61,676 bases of DNA from Solirubrobacterales bacterium (lineage in GTDB: Bacteria; Actinomycetota; Thermoleophilia; Solirubrobacterales; 70-9), in NCBI GenBank assembly GCA_009379895.1, contig WHSW01000001.1, forward strand, positions 15,064-76,739, read 5' to 3'. The notes under the pieces were generated by a model, which saw only the letters and a program-made list of their open reading frames with translations, was not told the DNA's origin and searched no databases. The translations under genes were made by a program, and so were the position numbers. This document shows, in pieces, positions 25,365-33,707 of this stretch (the stretch's first letter is position 1; each line of letters starts with the position of its first letter).

Positions 25365-26371
25365 ATGGCACCGCCGCCCGATCGCCCTCCGCGCCGGCGG
25401 CCCCTGCCCGGGCTGTTGGGGATCGGCGCCCGCGGGGCCGGCCGGGTCGCGTCGGCGACCGGCATCGACGACGCGGTCGAGCGCACCACCGAGGAGGCGA
25501 TCGTGCGCGCGCTCGAGAGCCCGGCGGTCGAGCGAGCGATCGTCCGGGTGCTCGAGGGAGACGAGGCCCAGGCCGCGATCGAGCGCGCGCTCGCCAGCCC
25601 GGCGGCCGAGCGCACCGCCGTCCAGGTGCTCGACTCCGAGCTCGTCGACCGCGTCTGGGAGCGCCTGCTGGCGAGCGACGAGGCGCAGAAGCTGGTCGAG
25701 CGGATCGCCGAGGCGCCCGAGGTGCGGGCCGCGATCGCCTCTCAGGGCGTCGGCCTGCTCTCCGATCTCGGCCGCGGCCTGCGCGAGATCGCCGACCGCC
25801 TCGACGCGGGGATCGATCGGATCGTGCGCCGGCTGCGCGGCCTCGGCCCGCGCACCGAGCCGGTCGTCTGCGTCGGGCCCGTGGTCCGCGCGATCGCGCT
25901 GGTCATCGACGGCGCCCTGCTCAATCTCTCCTACCTCGCAATCTCGGCGATCTTCGGGTTGACGGTCTCGGGCACGTTCGGTGACGACGGCGGCCTGTCG
26001 GCCTCCGAGTTCGCCGTCGGCGGGACGCTGTGGATCATCGCGGCGGGTACCTATCTGGGGCTGCTCTGGTCGCTCGCCGGGCAGACGATCGGCATGCGCT
26101 TCCTCTCGATCCGCCTCGACGTCGACGGTGGCCGCCTGATCGGTGCCCGTCGGGCGACGCGCAGGGTGATCGGCACCGCGCTCTCGGTGCTCACCCTCGG
26201 GATCGGGTTCGTGATCGCGCTCTTCGCGACCGCCGCCGCACGCTCGCCGATCGGATGGCGGGCACGACCGTGGTCGAGGACGACCGGCCCGAGGTCGCGC
26301 CCTGGGCGCAACCCTCGCCGCCGGATGGGCCGGCGCGGGCCCGGGCCCCGAGCGCGATCGGGCGCCGCTAG
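25365..26371 (+). pseudogene. RDD-family membrane protein, frameshifted near its C-terminus
   Basis: From ATG 25365 the frame encodes a helical, acidic N-terminal half (repeated phrases such as ALESPAVERAIVRVLEGDEAQ and ALASPAAERTAVQVLDSE, residues about 40-130) and then an RDD domain: VVRAIALVIDGALLNLSYL, WSLAGQTIGMRFLSIRLDVDGG, ATRRVIGTALSVLTLGIGF. The usual RDD ending (DRRRRTLADRMAGTTVV) is encoded one frame over, from about 26225 to the TAG at 26371. A single missing base near TTCGCGACC restores one protein of about 335 residues. In the sequence as given the first frame runs on with a meaningless tail across the start of the next gene. RDD proteins are small integral membrane proteins of uncertain role. 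Confidence 0.7.
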
Positions 26372-26410
26372 CGAGGCGCCGATCCGGTCGGCCGGGTCGG
26401 GCATCGAGGC

Positions 26411-26416
26411 TAGACT
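26411..26416 (+). promoter_or_regulatory. TAGACT -10 box, leaderless promoter
   Basis: TAGACT, six bases, then the ATG of the hydrolase at 26423. Confidence 0.6.
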
Positions 26417-26422
26417 CGGCTC

Positions 26423-27394
26423 ATGGCCGGCGCGGAGCTCTGCGACTCGGGGCCGCCGGGTACCGCCGGATGGAGCGAGGAGCGCTTCGCCGAGGTCGGC
26501 GCGATCGAGCTCTGCTATCAGGAGATGGGCGACCCGGCGGGCGAGCCGATGGTGCTCGTGATGGGCCTGGGAATGCAGATGATCGCCTGGGAGGACGGCC
26601 TCTGCGAGCTGCTCGCCGGCGCGGGCTTCCGGGTGATTCGCTTCGACAACCGCGACACCGGTCGCTCGACCGCGGTTCGCGCCCCGGCGCCGACCCGGGT
26701 CGCGATGCTGGCCGGGCTGCGGCGCGGGCTCGCCTACACGCTCGACGACCTCGCCGACGACGCGGCGGGGCTGATCGACGCGCTCGAGCTCGACTCGGCG
26801 CACGTGGTCGGCGCATCGATGGGCGGGATGATCGCCCAGGTGGTCGGCTACAGAGCCCCCGACCGGGTGCGCTCGCTCGGGCTGATCATGACGGGCAGCG
26901 GCAAGCGAACCGTCTCGATGCCGCGGCTGCGGGCGCTCGGCGCGCTGCTCCAGGATGCCCCCGAGGGCCGCGAGGCACAGGCCGAGCACGCGGTGCGGCT
27001 CTTCCGGCTGATCGGCTCGCCGACCTTCGCGGCGAACGACGAGCGCATCCGCGCCCACGCGCTCGCGGCCTATGACCGCGGGCGCAACCGCGCCGGGGCG
27101 GCTCGCCAGCTGCACGCGATCACCGCCTCCGGCGACCGCAGGCGCCGGTTGCGCTCGGTGCGCGCGCCGACCGTGGTCATCCACGGCAGCCGCGATCCGC
27201 TGGTCCGACCAGCGGCGGGGCGCTCGGTCGCGGCGGCGATCCCGGGCGCGCGCCTGGTGATCGTGCCCGGTATGGGCCACGACCTGCCGCCCGAGGTTTG
27301 GCCCACGGTGGCCGGCGAGGTCCTCGCCAACGCGCGGCGTGCCCCGGCGGTGCGGCCCGGCGCCCCGCGTCGGCGGCGGGTCGCGAGCGCCTGA
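26423..27394 (+). CDS. Alpha/beta hydrolase (RdmC/EstC-like)
   Basis: A 323-residue hydrolase: MVLVMGLGMQMIAW (oxyanion region), IRFDNRDTGRST (typical of aclacinomycin-methylesterase-like hydrolases), nucleophile elbow VVGASMGGMIAQ (Ser near 134), Asp in VIHGSRDPLV and His in VPGMGHDLP. The complete triad supports an active esterase. The last 25 residues are a basic, proline-rich tail. Leaderless expression is indicated by TAGACT six bases before ATG 26423. It shows no close link to its neighbours. Confidence 0.88.
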   Translation: MAGAELCDSGPPGTAGWSEERFAEVGAIELCYQEMGDPAGEPMVLVMGLGMQMIAWEDGLCELLAGAGFRVIRFDNRDTGRSTAVRAPAPTRVAMLAGLRRGLAYTLDDLADDAAGLIDALELDSAHVVGASMGGMIAQVVGYRAPDRVRSLGLIMTGSGKRTVSMPRLRALGALLQDAPEGREAQAEHAVRLFRLIGSPTFAANDERIRAHALAAYDRGRNRAGAARQLHAITASGDRRRRLRSVRAPTVVIHGSRDPLVRPAAGRSVAAAIPGARLVIVPGMGHDLPPEVWPTVAGEVLANARRAPAVRPGAPRRRRVASA

Positions 27395-27526
27395 GCGGTC
27401 GCCCCGGCCGACCGGCGGGCCGGACCGTCGCGACCCGGTCGAGTCTCCGCGGAGGCGACTCGCGGACAGGTCGCCGGCCGCGGTCGAGCGGCCCCGGCCC
27501 AGTCAGCGGCCGCCGCGAGATCGCTG

Positions 27527-27751
27527 ATGCTCAACCAGTGGGCGGACGTGTTCCCGCCCCGAGCCGGGGCCAACCCGCCGTTTCAGACCAGGCGTGCGAT
27601 CATCGACCGCGCGCACCAGTGCGCCCGCCGCCGGGGCCTGCCCGTGGACCTGATCGCGGTGGACTACTACGACCAGGGTGAGCTGGTCGGGGCCGTCGCG
27701 AAGCTCAATCGTGAAAGGATCCGGGCCGCGCGACGCCAGACGAGGAGGTGA
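27527..27751 (+). pseudogene. C-terminal remnant resembling a PI-PLC-domain protein
   Basis: A 74-codon frame beginning SLMLNQWADVFPPRAGANPPF and ending DLIAVDYYDQGELVGAVAKLN followed by a basic tail. Both phrases resemble the last strands and helices of bacterial phosphatidylinositol-specific phospholipase C-like proteins, where an N-x-W segment and a final V-D-[FY]-Y ... V-x-x-L-N block occur. The catalytic histidines of the N-terminal barrel are absent, and the upstream sequence (27395-27526) does not show them in any frame. It is probably a degraded gene end, though a short expressed protein ahead of the glycosyltransferase operon cannot be excluded. Confidence 0.4.
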
Positions 27752-27757
27752 GGGCAA

Positions 27758-28909
27758 GTGCGGATTCTGTACGGAGTAAACGGTGAGGGAATGGGCCACG
27801 CAACCCGCTCGCGGGTGGTGATCGAGTCGCTGCTCGAGCGCCACGACGTGCGGGTCGTCGCCTCGGGCGCCGCGTTTCGCTACCTCGAGGGCCTGCTGCC
27901 GGTCGTCGACGAGGTGCTCGGGCCGACCTTCGCGATGCGCGACGGGGAGATCCAGCGCTGGGCGACCGTGCGCCAGAACGTGCAGAGCATCTCGCTCGAG
28001 GCCCCCGAGGCGATCCGCCACTGGATGAAGCGCGCCCAGGAGTGGCGCCCCGAGGTCGTGATCACCGACTTCGAGCCCCTGGCCGGGATGTACGCGCGGG
28101 CGACCCGCACGCCGCTGATCGCCGTCGACAACATCAACATGCTCGATCGCTGCCGCCACGACCGCGAGATCGTCGACGGTCATCGCGAGGCCTTCATGGT
28201 CGCCCGCGCGGTGACCAGGTCGATGGTCCCCGGCGCGATCGAGTACATGGTCACCACCTTCTTCTACCCGCGGCCGTCGAAGCGCCAGACGCGGCTGGTC
28301 CCGCCGATCCTGCGCCCGGAGATCATCGCCGCCGAGGGCGAGCGCGGGGACCACCTGGTCGTCTACTCGAGCGGCGAGGAGAGCGCGCTCGCCGCGCTGC
28401 GGGCGAGCGGCGTGCGTTGTCGCGTCTACGGCATGCGGGGCGGCCCGACGGAGGGGACCGTCGACGGCAACCTAGAGTTTCGACCGCGTTCGAACGAGGG
28501 CTTCGTTGAAGATCTGCGCACCGCGCGCGCCGTCGTCGCGGGCGGCGGATTCTCGCTGATGAGCGAGGCCGTCTACCTCGGCAAGCCGATGCTCGCGCTG
28601 CCCCTGCACGGCCAGTTCGAGCAGATGATGAACTCGCGCTACCTCGAGCGAGAGGGCTTCGGCATGGCCAGCACCGAGTTGACGCCCGAGGTGCTTGACC
28701 GCTTCCTCTCCGGGCTCGACGGCTTCGAGACCGCGCTGGCCGGATACGAGCAGGAGGGCAACATGGTCACCCTGCGTGAGGTCGAGGAGCGCGCGGTGGC
28801 GGCGGCCGGGGCGGCGCGACGGGACCTGCGGCGCGAGCGGCGCGGGGCGAGACGGCGGGTTCGACGAGACCGATCGTCGACCGACGACCAACGAAGGGAC
28901 AGATCTTGA
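27758..28909 (+). CDS. MJ1255/VC2487-like glycosyltransferase
   Basis: A 383-residue GT-B-like protein that starts MRILYGVNGEGMGHATRSRVV, the hallmark of the MJ1255/VC2487 family (related to MurG/UGT enzymes). The nucleotide-sugar half carries ARAVVAGGGFSLMSEAVYLGKPML, the G-G-x-S-x-x-x-E-A donor-binding motif. The last 40 residues are strongly basic. Start GTG 27758 follows GGAGGTGAGGG. The gene overlaps the deacetylase by four bases and begins an operon of glycosyltransferase, polysaccharide deacetylase and membrane protein, so it likely adds a sugar to a lipid or envelope glycan that is later deacetylated. The acceptor is unknown. Confidence 0.85.
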   Translation: MRILYGVNGEGMGHATRSRVVIESLLERHDVRVVASGAAFRYLEGLLPVVDEVLGPTFAMRDGEIQRWATVRQNVQSISLEAPEAIRHWMKRAQEWRPEVVITDFEPLAGMYARATRTPLIAVDNINMLDRCRHDREIVDGHREAFMVARAVTRSMVPGAIEYMVTTFFYPRPSKRQTRLVPPILRPEIIAAEGERGDHLVVYSSGEESALAALRASGVRCRVYGMRGGPTEGTVDGNLEFRPRSNEGFVEDLRTARAVVAGGGFSLMSEAVYLGKPMLALPLHGQFEQMMNSRYLEREGFGMASTELTPEVLDRFLSGLDGFETALAGYEQEGNMVTLREVEERAVAAAGAARRDLRRERRGARRRVRRDRSSTDDQRRDRS

Positions 28910-29631
28910 ACAAGCGCTTCCTCGCCGGGGCCGGGGCGGCCGCGGGCGCGATCGGCTTCGCCATCTACAACGGCCAGTACCCGACCGCGCAGCTCTACGG
29001 CGCGACGATCTGTCGCAATCCGGGGGCGGGCCGCAGGATCGCGCTCACCTACGACGACGGGCCGAACCCCACCTACACCCCGCGGCTGATGGAGGTCCTC
29101 GACCGCCACAACGCCAAAGCGACCTTCTTTACGATCGGGCGCTGGGCGGAACGTGAGCCGGGACTGCTGCGCGAGCTGACGGCGGCCGGGCACGCGCTCG
29201 GCAATCACACCCACACGCACCCGACCATGCCGCTGTGCTCCGCGGCGCGGGTGAGCGATGAGCTGCGGCGCTGCCGCGCCGCGGTCGAGGCGGCCGGCAT
29301 CGAGTTCTCGCGAGCCGAGGGCGGGATGCTGATGCGCCCGCCGTACGGCCGGCGCCGCCCCGGCACCCTGAGGACGATGCGCGCCGACGGCTACGTCCCG
29401 GTGACCTGGTCGATCACCTGCTACGACTGGCGGCGCACCGCGACCGAGGCCAAGATCGCCGAGCGCGGGGAGCGGGCGGCCGAGGGCGACATCATCCTGC
29501 TCCACGACGGCTCGAACCTCGTGCCGGCCGCCGACCGGGGGAACTCGGTGGCGGCGACCCAGGAGCTCCTGGGCCGCTTCGGCGCCGAGGGCTACGAGTT
29601 CGTCACCGTGCCCGAGCTGGTCGCTGCGTGA
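28906..29631 (+). CDS. Polysaccharide deacetylase (carbohydrate esterase family 4)
   Basis: A 241-residue NodB-fold enzyme with an N-terminal hydrophobic stretch (6-20) that may be a signal or anchor. Motif 1 TYDDGP (Asp50/Asp51), motif 2 HTHTHP (metal His pair), motif 3 RPPYGRRRP, motif 4 CYDWRRT and motif 5 ILLHDGS are all intact, so a metal-dependent N- or O-deacetylase is expected, acting on envelope glycan or a GlcNAc-containing lipid. The start is TTG 28906, with AAGGGA upstream and a four-base overlap with the glycosyltransferase stop. It overlaps the next gene by GTGA, so the three are translationally coupled. Confidence 0.9.
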   Translation: MNKRFLAGAGAAAGAIGFAIYNGQYPTAQLYGATICRNPGAGRRIALTYDDGPNPTYTPRLMEVLDRHNAKATFFTIGRWAEREPGLLRELTAAGHALGNHTHTHPTMPLCSAARVSDELRRCRAAVEAAGIEFSRAEGGMLMRPPYGRRRPGTLRTMRADGYVPVTWSITCYDWRRTATEAKIAERGERAAEGDIILLHDGSNLVPAADRGNSVAATQELLGRFGAEGYEFVTVPELVAA

Positions 29632-30431
29632 CCACCGCGGCCTTCTTCCTCACCGACTTCTGGAACGACCAGCTCGTCGCGCACGACCGCCAGTGGGTGT
29701 TCCTGGTGCTGGTCGGGTTCCTCGGCTCGTTCGGCTTCATCCGTCTCTCGACCCGGCTCATGCGCAGCCCGAAGGTCCCGTGGTGGCCGGGCAGCATCGT
29801 CAGCGACGGCGGCGTGCACGTCCACCACCTGGTCTTCGGGATCGTGCTCATGATGCTCGCCGGGACGATCAGCTTCGCGGGCTTCGCGACCAGCCCGATC
29901 TACGAGATCTGCGCCGCCCTGTTCGGGGTCGGGATCGGCCTGACGATCGACGAGTTCGCGCTCTGGGTCTACCTCGACGACGTCTACTGGGCAAAGGAGG
30001 GCCGCAGCTCGGTCGACGCGACCGTGATCGCGGTCGGGCTGATGGGCCTCGTCCTGCTCGGGGTGCGGCCCTTCGACATCGCCTCCGACACCGCCGCCGA
30101 CCTGATCTTCAGCGTGGTCGTGATCTTGATCGCCGTCGCCGTGATCGGGATCTGCATCGCCAAGCAGCGGATCTGGCACGGCCTGATCGGCATCTACCTC
30201 CTGCCGGTGGCGATCTACGCGGCATCGCGGCTCGGCAAACCCGGATCGCCGTGGGCCCGGCGCTACTACGGCGAGCGCCACCCGTCCAAGCAGCAGCGGG
30301 CGGAGGCGCGCTTCCGTCCCGACCGGCGCACCGAGCACCTCAAGGAGGGCTTCCGCGACCTCGTCGGGGGCAGCACCGAGGAGATCTACGTGGCCAAGGT
30401 CGAGCGCCACGGCGGCGGGGAGGGCGCCTGA
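29628..30431 (+). CDS. Polytopic membrane protein of unknown function
   Basis: A 267-residue protein with about six hydrophobic helices (starting near residues 23, 62, 82, 127, 157 and 190) and a basic, acidic-mixed cytosolic tail of about 70 residues (HPSKQQRAEARFRPDRRTEH). A V-H-V-H-H-L motif lies between helices 1 and 2, and LTIDEFALWVYLDDVYW follows helix 3; such His and Asp clusters could bind metal or take part in catalysis. I do not recognise the family. Start GTG 29628 overlaps the deacetylase TGA, so it is the third gene of the glycan operon and may transport or modify the same product. Confidence 0.75.
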   Translation: MTTAAFFLTDFWNDQLVAHDRQWVFLVLVGFLGSFGFIRLSTRLMRSPKVPWWPGSIVSDGGVHVHHLVFGIVLMMLAGTISFAGFATSPIYEICAALFGVGIGLTIDEFALWVYLDDVYWAKEGRSSVDATVIAVGLMGLVLLGVRPFDIASDTAADLIFSVVVILIAVAVIGICIAKQRIWHGLIGIYLLPVAIYAASRLGKPGSPWARRYYGERHPSKQQRAEARFRPDRRTEHLKEGFRDLVGGSTEEIYVAKVERHGGGEGA

Positions 30432-30491
30432 CGGTGACGTGACGCCGCAACGGCGCCCCGCTTGCAGGCGAGGGCTCGCCGTGGCGGCTTA

Positions 30492-30497
30492 TACGGT
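30492..30497 (+). promoter_or_regulatory. TACGGT -10 box in front of two short leader ORFs of the antiporter
   Basis: TACGGT is followed after six bases by GTG 30504, the leaderless layout used elsewhere in the window. That GTG opens an 8-codon frame. Confidence 0.45.
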
Positions 30498-30503
30498 TCG
30501 CGC

Positions 30504-30589
30504 GTGTCCAGGCAGGCTCCGTGCGCATGACGACGCAGAGGCCCGCGGGCGAGTCGCGTAGGCGCGGAGCCGTCCGGCTCGGCGCCTGA
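30504..30589 (+). other. Two overlapping short leader ORFs upstream of the antiporter
   Basis: GTG 30504 opens an 8-residue frame (MSRQAPCA) ending TGA at 30528-30530. Its stop overlaps ATG 30527 (ATGA), which opens a 20-residue basic frame ending at 30589, 17 bases before the antiporter ATG. The spacing and coupling suggest translated leader peptides that could control the antiporter. Chance cannot be excluded at these lengths. Confidence 0.3.
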
Positions 30590-30606
30590 CGAGTGGGGAC
30601 CGCGAG

Positions 30607-31884
30607 ATGATCGCGGTGATCGCGATGCTGGCGATCCTCCTGGGCTGGGCGCTGGTCTCCGGGCGGCTCGCCCGCTGGAACATCACCCCGGCGGTCGCGA
30701 TGATCGCGGCCGGCGCCCTCCTGACCCTGGGGTCCGACCCGGCCGTGGAGCTGAACCTGGACGGCAGGGTCGCGGAACGCATCGTCGAGGTGACGCTGGC
30801 CGTCGTCCTGTTCGTGGACGCGACCGAGGTACCGGCCGGCATCCTGGGCCGCGAGCCACGGATCACCGGGCGGCTGATCGGGATCGCCCTGCCGCTCAGC
30901 CTGCTGCTCGCCTGGGCGGCCGGCTTTCTCGTCCTCCCCGAGCAGGGGGCGTGGATACTGGCGCTCCTGGCGACGATCGTCGTGCCCATTGATCTCGCCC
31001 CGGTGGCGGCGGTCGTCCGCGATCGGCGCGTTCCGGGCCGGCTGCGAGACCTCCTCAACGTCGAGGCCGGGCTCAACGACGGCGTGATCTCGCCGCTGTT
31101 CTTCTTCTGCCTGGCGGGGGCGGGAGCCGATCTGGGCGATCGCCCCGTGGGCGATGCGCTGCTCGATGCGGTTCCGGCGGCGCTCGTGGCCCTTGGGGTG
31201 GGCGCGGCGCTCGGCTTCGTGAGCGCCCGCCTGCTCGGTTGGGCGTGGTCGCGGGGCTGGACCCGGGCGCCCGGCCTGCGCCTCGGGGTGCTCGCCGTGC
31301 CGCTCCTCTCCTACGCGGTGGCGGGGGTCCTGGACGGGAACGGGTTCGTCGCCGCCTTCGTCGCGGGCGTGCTCTTCAACTCCTCGGCGCGACTGCTGCC
31401 CGACGATGCCGTGCACCTCGTCGAGGACGCCGGCAGCCTGCTCAGCCTCGCCATCTGGTTCGGATTCGGTCAGGTGGTCAACGAGGTGTTCACGGATCGG
31501 ATCGGGCTCGACGTGGTCGTCTACGCGATCCTCGCCCTGACGGTGGTGCGGGTCGTCCCGGTGCTGCTCTCGCTGGCCGGCAGCGGCATTGGGCGCCGCG
31601 ACGCTCTCTTCCTCGCCTGGCTCGGTCCCCGCGGGCAGGCGTCGGTCGTCTTCGGGCTGCTCGCCTTCATCCATCTGTCCGACCCCGAGGAGTCGTTCGT
31701 CCTCGAGGTGATGACGATCACGGTCCTGCTCAGCGTCGTCCTGCACGGGCTGAGCGCCGGGCCGCTCGCCGCGGCATACGGCCGGCGGCCGGGAACGGAC
31801 GCGCTTGCGAGCGCCGGTGGGTCCCCTCCCGTCGTCACCGCTCGGCGCGCCGCGCCTCGTCGACCACCCGGCGGATCGCCCTGA
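30607..31884 (+). CDS. Monovalent cation:proton antiporter (CPA1/NhaP-like)
   Basis: A 425-residue membrane protein with about twelve hydrophobic helices. The ion-binding helix carries LLNVEAGLNDGVISPLFFF, the N-D form of the CPA1 active site, and an earlier helix has AVVLFVDATEVP. A conserved Arg/Gly segment WLGPRGQASVVFGLLA is near residue 340. The NhaP/KhaP-type exchange of Na+ or K+ for protons is the likely function (pH and salt homeostasis). The C-terminus is a 25-residue basic tail overlapping the 3' end of the convergent hydrolase by 50 bases. ATG 30607 follows GGACCGCGAG, a weak ribosome site. Confidence 0.88.
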   Translation: MIAVIAMLAILLGWALVSGRLARWNITPAVAMIAAGALLTLGSDPAVELNLDGRVAERIVEVTLAVVLFVDATEVPAGILGREPRITGRLIGIALPLSLLLAWAAGFLVLPEQGAWILALLATIVVPIDLAPVAAVVRDRRVPGRLRDLLNVEAGLNDGVISPLFFFCLAGAGADLGDRPVGDALLDAVPAALVALGVGAALGFVSARLLGWAWSRGWTRAPGLRLGVLAVPLLSYAVAGVLDGNGFVAAFVAGVLFNSSARLLPDDAVHLVEDAGSLLSLAIWFGFGQVVNEVFTDRIGLDVVVYAILALTVVRVVPVLLSLAGSGIGRRDALFLAWLGPRGQASVVFGLLAFIHLSDPEESFVLEVMTITVLLSVVLHGLSAGPLAAAYGRRPGTDALASAGGSPPVVTARRAAPRRPPGGSP

Positions 31885-32761
31885 TCACCATCCGCGGCTG
31901 GTCGAACATCACGTAGTGGCCGCTGCGCCGGGCGGTCCAGTGGCGGGCGTCAGGCAGCAGTGCGGCGAGCATGCGCTGGCCCCTCCGCCAGGCCCGTTCC
32001 GTGTCGGCGATGAAGCCCGCGCCGAGCTCGGGCGGCAGCCCGAAGGGCTTGCCCCTGGAGATCACCACCAGCGGAATCTCGCGCAGCGGCGCGCGGCGCT
32101 TGGCGCGCCGCATCTGGCGGAAGCTCGCATGGAAGTCGATGATCTCGAGGTCGGTGTAGGTCTCGAGGCCGGGCAGGGTGCCGGCGTTGAGCTCGTAGTA
32201 GCGCGCGAAGTCCTCGCGGGTCATCGCGCGCTGGATCCCCTCGGCCAGCGCGTCGACCTCGACCATGCCCGCGATCCGGCGCGGGTAGTGGCTCGCGTAC
32301 AGGCGCACGATCAGCCCGCCGGTGGAGTGACCGACGAGCACGATCGGGCCGCGGATCGGCGCGGCGCGGATCAGGGCGTGCAGGTCGGCGACCGCGTCCC
32401 TGGCCGTGCGCGGCATCGGCACCGGGGTGCTGCGGCTGAGGTTCTCGGTGCCCATGGTGGTCCCGGGGCGGTCGTACTCGCAGACCCGGGTGAAGCGGGA
32501 GACCGACCCGAGGACGGTCATCGTCTGGCTCGACCACGCCCTGGTGCTCCAGTAGTCCCCGCGGCTGCGCAGCCCCGCCTCGAGCATGACGGTGGGCCGG
32601 CCGCTTCCGCGGCATTCCATGTACAGGCTGCGACCGCCCCCGATCGCGACGTCCCCCGCGAACGGGGGGGCGGCCGCGGCGGTCGGCACCCCCGCGGCGC
32701 CGAACGCGATCAGCAGGCCGGCCGCGAGCGCGCGCTTCGTCCCCCCGTCCACGCCCGGCAT
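31835..32761 (-). CDS. Secreted alpha/beta hydrolase
   Basis: A 308-residue exported hydrolase. The signal peptide (1 to about 31) ends near AAAAPPFAG. The nucleophile elbow is LVGHSTGGLIVRLYASHYP (Ser near 146), the oxyanion region VMLEAGLRSRGDYW, and a C-terminal His in SGHYVMFDQP. Such proteins are extracellular esterases or lipases of unknown specificity. Start ATG 32761. The gene begins 4 bases after the stop of the membrane protein 32766-33590 on the same strand and forms an operon with it. The last 50 bases overlap the convergent antiporter gene. Confidence 0.82.
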   Translation of the reverse strand: MPGVDGGTKRALAAGLLIAFGAAGVPTAAAAPPFAGDVAIGGGRSLYMECRGSGRPTVMLEAGLRSRGDYWSTRAWSSQTMTVLGSVSRFTRVCEYDRPGTTMGTENLSRSTPVPMPRTARDAVADLHALIRAAPIRGPIVLVGHSTGGLIVRLYASHYPRRIAGMVEVDALAEGIQRAMTREDFARYYELNAGTLPGLETYTDLEIIDFHASFRQMRRAKRRAPLREIPLVVISRGKPFGLPPELGAGFIADTERAWRRGQRMLAALLPDARHWTARRSGHYVMFDQPRMVIRAIRRVVDEARRAER

Positions 32762-32765
32762 CCTC

Positions 32766-33590
32766 TCATGGCCCCGGCCGCGGAGCTCGCCTCGGAGTCG
32801 CCGGCTCGGCCTGCGCCGCGGCGGGCTGGGGATCCGCCCGGGCCGCTCGCTGCGCGCCCAGGTCGCGCAGCTCGTGAAAGCAGACGACGATCGCGAGCGC
32901 GAAGAAGGGCGCCGTGATCAGGTTGCTGAGGGTGGAGCCGAGCCAATCGCCGAGGAACGTGTCGCCGATCGAGAGGATCGATCCCGACTGGATCGCGCCG
33001 CTGAGCAGCCCCTGCACGACCATGATCGGCAGTACCAGCGCGAGCACGCGCAGGGCGTGGCCGCGGGTAAGACGCCAGCTCCGCCGCAGCGCCCCGCGCA
33101 CGGTCAGCCCCTCCTTCTCGACGGCGGGCGCGAGCACCAGTCGGGCGAGCAGGAACAGTCCCGGGACGATCAGCAGCACGAGCCCGACCGCGACCGCGAG
33201 CGTGATCACCACGTCGATGACCAGCAGCCTCCAATAGGGGAGCGTCCTGGCGACGTGTGCGAGCGAGTGGTCGCGGCCCTCCCTGATCGCCACGACCACC
33301 GCCGCGATCACGCCGCCGTAGAAGATGTTGCCGAGCGTGGCGACCGCGGCGTCGACCGCCGCCAGGCCGGTGATCGCGAGCAGCTGTAGCACCGCGAAGT
33401 CGTCGGAGTCGATGTTCTGAAGCGGCCGCTGGACCGTGTGGTCGAGCGCCCCGATCAGCCCGACCGGGACGAAGACGAGCGCGGCGGCGCCGATCAGCAG
33501 CGCCTGCCGGCGGCGGTAGATGCGGGCGATCTCGCGCCACACGCGCGCGACGCTCAACTTCGGCTCGGCGGAGTCCCTGCGGCGCGCGAT
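32766..33590 (-). CDS. YciC/GDPD-membrane-domain-like integral membrane protein (probable ATC start)
   Basis: A protein of about 274 residues with six hydrophobic helices and the typical core LLIVPGLFLLARLVLAPAVEKEG...GALRRSWRLTRGHALRVL found in YciC/UPF0259 and glycerophosphodiesterase-membrane-domain proteins, whose function is poorly known. The C-terminal 40 residues are alanine/proline-rich. No ATG precedes the conserved part. ATC 33590 lies six bases after a TAGGAT box whose TAG is an in-frame stop; the alternative TTG 33557 has no Shine-Dalgarno sequence. The same geometry is seen at 4085, which supports an ATC start. The downstream hydrolase is co-transcribed. Confidence 0.65.
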   Translation of the reverse strand: MARRRDSAEPKLSVARVWREIARIYRRRQALLIGAAALVFVPVGLIGALDHTVQRPLQNIDSDDFAVLQLLAITGLAAVDAAVATLGNIFYGGVIAAVVVAIREGRDHSLAHVARTLPYWRLLVIDVVITLAVAVGLVLLIVPGLFLLARLVLAPAVEKEGLTVRGALRRSWRLTRGHALRVLALVLPIMVVQGLLSGAIQSGSILSIGDTFLGDWLGSTLSNLITAPFFALAIVVCFHELRDLGAQRAARADPQPAAAQAEPATPRRAPRPGP

Positions 33591-33596
33591 GGCGCG

Positions 33597-33602
33597 ATCC
33601 TA
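33597..33602 (-). promoter_or_regulatory. TAGGAT -10 box placed for a leaderless ATC start
   Basis: Reverse strand TAGGAT, six bases, ATC at 33590. This is the second instance of a TAnnnT-N6-ATC arrangement. Confidence 0.5.
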
Positions 33603-33707
33603 GTTCGCCCACGACCCGCGGCGCTTGCGTTCGCGGCCCCGGGATGAGAGGTTCCCGCCAGCCAAGTCACCCGGGTGGCGCCCGCGCGCCGAGAAGGGAA
33701 GCCTCCA

